A stretch of DNA of 64,000 nt, from positions 29,698,352 through 29,762,351 of the forward strand of contig CM066728.1 of NCBI GenBank assembly GCA_033961575.1, given 5' to 3'. The notes below the pieces were generated by a model that was given only the letters and a program-made list of their open reading frames with translations, was not told where the DNA came from and did no database searches. Below are positions 59,956-64,000 of the stretch, piece after piece (position 1 is the first letter of the stretch; each line of letters opens with the position of its first letter). The stretch is from Aselliscus stoliczkanus (lineage: Eukaryota; Chordata; Mammalia; Chiroptera; Hipposideridae). Position numbers and translations under genes: made by a program.

Positions 59956-60235
59956 TGAGATGTGTCTCTTGAAGGCAGCATATGGTTGTTTTTGTTTTTG
60001 TTTTCCTTTTTTACTCCAGTCTGTTACTCCATGCCTTTTTATTGGTGATTTGAGTCCATCTACATTTAGGGTAATTATTGATATAGGATTTTCTGTAGCC
60101 ATTTTATATTTTGTTTTCTGGTAGCTTGGTATCTCCTTTGTTTTTTTGCCTTTGTGTTTCTGTCTGTTAGTTTATTTATTTATTTATTGTTTCCTCCTTC
60201 CCCCCTCCATACCCTCCCACCTCCACCTCCAATCT

Positions 60236-60628
60236 ATTGTTCTTCAGTCTAGCTGTGGAGGATGCTGCTCACTGGCCCGTGTTGGTGTTATGATCAATGC
60301 GCTCTTCTTGGCTGAGGCAGTCCGTCGCCGGCTGTTGGAAGGCCGCTCATGGCAGCTCTTGTCAGCTGCCGGTCGCTCTCGCTTGTTACTACTGACCATG
60401 GCTCATGGTAACTCATGGCCGCCCATGGCAGCTTCACTAGCCCATGGCAGCTCATGCAGTTCGCTGGCCACTCGCGGCAGCCCAGCTCTAGGTCGAGCTG
60501 TTGTTCATAATATTACCTGTAGAGGGCTTACTGGCACAGTTCACTGGCCCATGTGGGAATCAAACTGGCAGCCCAGTTAGTTGTTCAGAGTTTATACTCT
60601 TACCAACTGAGTTAAACGGTTGACCTTT
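60236..60628 (-). mobile_element. Long tRNA-derived SINE, diverged subfamily
   Basis: Reverse orientation: TCTTCAGTCTAGCTGTGGAG at the left (shared with long SINEs), a middle rich in CATGGCAGCTCATG units, and at the right the complement of a tRNA-like head (TACTCTTACCAACTGAGTTA) with GGGAATCAAACTGGCAG as the B-box side. It lacks the TCCCC tail and AATAAA. It is inserted near the L1 ORF2/ORF1 spacer. Confidence 0.75.
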
Positions 60629-61579
60629 AGTTTGGTGGTATTCTGTGATTTTTTTTTCTGTAGTTTCCTTTTTTTTTATGTTATGTGCCTCAGTTCTGAA
60701 TTTTTTTTTTGAGTGGTTACCATTAAGTTTATGTAAAAGAAAGTTTCATAAATACAGTAGTCCTTTTTCTTCAGCATGCATCTGATCTCCATTCCCCTTT
60801 GCAAATTTAGACTTTTACCCCTCCCTTTTTATGTTTTTGTTGTCACAAATTATGCCTGTTTATGCTGAGAGTTCATTTCTGAGTTGCAGTAGCAAATTGT
60901 CTTTTTCTCTTTTTTTATGTTTTTATTTTCTTTACCTTTTTACGTTATGTTTAAGTGTATAGTGCCATTTGCTGTGTAGGGTTGCCATTTCTTGCTTCTG
61001 TCTGTCTGTTAGTAATCTTACTCATAGCTTTGTATCCTTTTGTCGTTTTGTTTCAGGTAGAATAACCTCCTTTAGTGTTTCCTGTAGTGTAGTGGAACAT
61101 TCCCTTAGCTTCTGTATATCTGGAAAGATCTTTATTCCTCCTTCAACTCTAAAGGATAACTTTGCTGGATATATTATTCTTGTGTAGTAATTTCTTTCAA
61201 TAGTTTGAATATTTGATTCCACTCCCTCTTGGCTTGTACAGTTTCTGCTGAAAAATCTGATTATAATCTAATGGGCTTTCCTTTGTAGGTTACTGTTGTC
61301 TTTTTCCTGGCTGCCTTGAGAATTCTGTCTTTGTCATTAATTTTTGACAGCTTTGATATAATGTGCCTTGGAAAAGGCCTTTTAGAATTAAGGTAATTAT
61401 TTGTTCTGTTTGCTTCTTGGATTTGAAGATCCAGTTATTTCCATAGGTTTGGGAAGTTCTTGTCTACTGTTTGAATAGCCTCTCGGTACCCTTCTCCCTC
61501 TCTGTCCTCCTTCTGGTATACTCATTATTCTTATATTACTCTTGCTGATGGAATCAGATAGTTCCTGTAGAGTTCTTTT

Positions 61580-61726
61580 TTTTTTTTTTTTGCCTGAGCC
61601 ATCCTGCTACCTATTGGCAGCTCAGCGACTGCTCAGCTCAGGCTGGGCATCGAACTGCTGTTGCTCAGAGCTCAGTTCGCACTCTTGAGCAAGCTCTTAA
61701 CTAACTGAGCCACTCAGCCGACCCTC
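61580..61726 (-). mobile_element. tRNA-derived SINE, CAAA/A-tail type
   Basis: Reverse copy of the 40680 subfamily: T tract, GCCTGAGCCATCCTGC, TTGAGCAAGCTCTTAAC and head complement ACTCAGCCGACCC. The target duplication GTAGAGTTCTTTT is at 61567-61579 and 61727-61739. Confidence 0.92.
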
Positions 61727-63230
61727 GTAGAGTTCTTTTATTTCTTTTAATTCTCAAGTCTCTCTCTTCTTCCATTTGTGTCATTTCCAGATCTTTATCT
61801 CAGTATCACTGACTGATTCTTTCCTCCATCTGATCAGCTCTATTTCCTAAGCTCACTAATTCATTCTTCATTTCTTTTATTGGTTTATTAGTTCCAGAAT
61901 TTCTATTTGGTTCTTTTTTAAAAGTTCAATCCCTTTGGTAATGTATTCATTTTGTTAATATATTTTATTTCTGAATTCATTAAACTGCCTATCTGAGTTT
62001 TCTTGCATCTCATTGAGTTTTTTCAGAACTGCAATCTTGACCTCTCTGTCATTTAAGTCACATATTTCCCTGTCTTTAAATTTATTTTCTGGAGAGTTTT
62101 CATTTTCTTTCTGAGCTGCTTTGCTGTCTTGGTTATTCGTGGTAATTAATGGGTTATTTCTCTTTATGAGCATCTATAGGAGTGAATTCTGCAGCAGTTG
62201 ATATGAAGAAGTTTTTATTTTGCTTTCCAGTAGGCAACACTGGAGCATTTTATTTTCTCTTGCTCTGTTCCAGCTTCTCATGGTGGAAGATTTCTTGGGG
62301 AGGTGGGCATCTCCTCTGTGACCAGTCATCTAAGCCTCTGGGCACCACCCCCATGAGAGGATGTGGTGGTCGATGGCTTCTGAGCCCCTGAAATCCAAAT
62401 GCTGCTGCTGCAGCCAGATGCAGAGTTGTGCTGTCTAAGCAGTCTTGGGTGCCCCTGCTAGAATCAGTCCTGAAAGGTGGGGACAGGGAGGGCAGGGAGA
62501 GGTGGCTGATGTGTGTGTGGGTTTGTTTTCCTTTGAATAATGGTGACTGCCAGACCACAGTTGCCTCGCCCCATATCTCTTCCTCTGTCACTGGAATTAG
62601 CAGCTGTGTGTGTCTTTTGCTCAAGAATTGTGTTTCCAGTTCTCAGGTCTGTAGATAACCTGCTTTTTAACCTGATACTGCTACAGTTTTGGGGGGACCA
62701 CTGCTAGCACTGGGACAGTGTAGGGGAGGTTAGCTCTGGGAGGGTGGAGGAGGCAGCCAGGCTCCATGATTTTGTTTCTGCCTGGAAGCCAGGGCTGTTA
62801 GATCATAGCTATATCGCTTCTGTATTTAGTATTTTCGTCTTTTCTGGAGGTCTCTGCCCCTGTAGCGGGGTGCAGCCGTATTATATGTTGATCCCTCAGG
62901 CAGGATTGCTGGGGTTACAGAGAGTGCACCTGCAGTCTCAATCCTTCCCTTTCCTCTCCGGGGACCACAGTGAAGTCTGGGGTGCGTCCTGCGATCCCCA
63001 TCTCTGCACTTCTCCCTTCCCTTCTTCCCTCTTCAACCCGATTCACCCACCTTCCTGTGTTACTATGCGCAGATCTCTCTAACATGTTTGTGTCCTGCAT
63101 GGGGAATCCTTTGTTGAATTACAGCTGTTCAACTTGTAGCTTCAAGGGGAGAGATCAAGGGAGACCCCTCATGCTGCCAGTTTCTGAGTCACTCTCAATT
63201 CTTTTTTCTTCTTTTTTTTTGTGGTGAGAT

Positions 63231-64000
63231 TTAAGATCTAGACTCTTACAACCTGGCAGTGTATGATCTGATATTGATGACGGTGTTCACTCTGCTGTGT
63301 GTTAGATCTCCAGAATTTATTCATCTTCTAGTTCCAAGTTTGCATCCTTTAACAACATCTAGCTCTGTAATTCTACATCTGAACCTTTTCTTTATTCTTA
63401 GGCTTGGATTTTGTGGAGGAAGAAAGTGATGGAGATAAAAGCATGAGAGAAGGAAGGAGGGAAGACTGTGCATGTTTAAGAAGAATTTAGGAGCCACAAA
63501 CTGGCTGCCCACAGATGTTTTAACTGTATTACCAGTTTTTAAATTAGTTGCTAACAGTTAAAAATCAAGATGTTTTATATAAAAATCCAGATTTCTAAAG
63601 TCTGTGAGAGTGAGAATATCTAGCAGCTTGGGGACCACCTTCCTGAGCCGTGTATTGACTATACCCTTAGATTGGGCATGATTTTTCCAGGTCACGTTAG
63701 CACCCAGTCATTCCTGCAAATTCACCTATGATTAACTTCCTGCCCCTTGTACGCATTTGTTTTTGATTCTGGGTCTCATGTACGTCATTGTGGCTAGTCT
63801 GCCTGAGCAGCAGGGTAAATCAGTGTGCAAGTTTGGTAGATAAAAGTGGAAAATGGTAATTCCTAAGGCAGCTTAGAATAATTAAGATGGTTGAATTGGT
63901 ATCAACATTTAGAATGAGAAAATAAGCTGTTTTGGTAAAATTAAAATCGACTAGATTATTGATAATTTTTAGGGTAAAAACTTAGATAATCTGCAAACTT
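63231..64000. other. No gene recognised
   Basis: AT-rich ending of the window. One purine-rich patch (63405-63465). The minus-strand frame 63512-63321 has no recognisable domain. Confidence 0.45.

Larger units (their letters stand above)
59130..63230 (-). mobile_element. L1 5' part (ORF2 endonuclease, ORF1, 5' UTR)
   Basis: The minus strand encodes endonuclease C-terminus at 59516-59160 (MTGMDRSSKQKINKE, LSKFKKIEIIPIIVSDNNAL) with SDN in place of the catalytic SDH. The ORF2 start is at 60102 (ISIITLNVDGLKSPIKRH). ORF1 C-terminal text is at 61222-61022 (RIIYPAKLSFRVEGGIKIF) and an N-terminal piece at 62173-61955. From 62200 upward the GC-richer sequence is probably its 5' UTR. With 54212-55571 this forms one collinear L1, split by the half-LINE and by SINEs. 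Confidence 0.78.

Overview
This window is nuclear DNA from a placental mammal. It is AT-rich and has one sharp CpG island, split genes with GT-AG introns, MIR, L2, MLT1 and HAL1 relics, and many younger LINE-1 and tRNA-derived SINE insertions. Repeated SINEs with a head like GGCCGGCCGAGTGGCGCAGTG, together with young L1 and mariner copies, suggest a bat, perhaps a horseshoe or leaf-nosed type. That placement is an inference from repeat style, not proof.

Only two gene loci can be supported. At 25.2-25.8 kb a CpG island carries the first coding exon of DTWD2 on the plus strand (25430-25641, donor GTGACT). DTWD2 is a tRNA acp3U-forming enzyme; I found none of its later exons here. At 44.7-50.7 kb lies a four-exon SPATA31-family (spermatogenesis-associated) locus, also on the plus strand. 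Its three small exons and splice sites look intact, but its large last exon is broken by three single-base-scale frameshifts, so it is probably a pseudogene. If the assembly is right, this locus lies inside the first intron of DTWD2. The two loci have no evident functional link.

The rest is repeats and unclassified non-coding DNA. 0-17 kb: SINEs, an MLT1 LTR, old L1 3' ends including one 5'-inverted L1, MIRs and a Tigger-like element. 17-24 kb: LTR-like sequence, a pair of related 0.4-kb repeats, MIR and microsatellites. 26-30 kb: L2, a two-module SINE and a mariner transposase remnant. 30.8-37.1 kb: minus-strand L1 sequence ending in a 3.4-kb internally deleted L1. 39-44 kb: a HAL1 relic, compound microsatellites and a MITE. 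50.7-54.2 kb: no recognised gene. 54.2-63.2 kb: an older minus-strand L1 carrying a second 3.4-kb deleted L1 and several SINEs.

The most notable observation is that the two 3.4-kb L1 copies (33743-37128 and 55605-58958) share the same set of internal deletions and a duplicated 3' UTR, while each has its own ORF1 lesions. This is the pattern expected of a non-autonomous half-LINE family (5' UTR, ORF1, remnant of ORF2 endonuclease, 3' UTR, no reverse transcriptase) that spread after the deletions arose.
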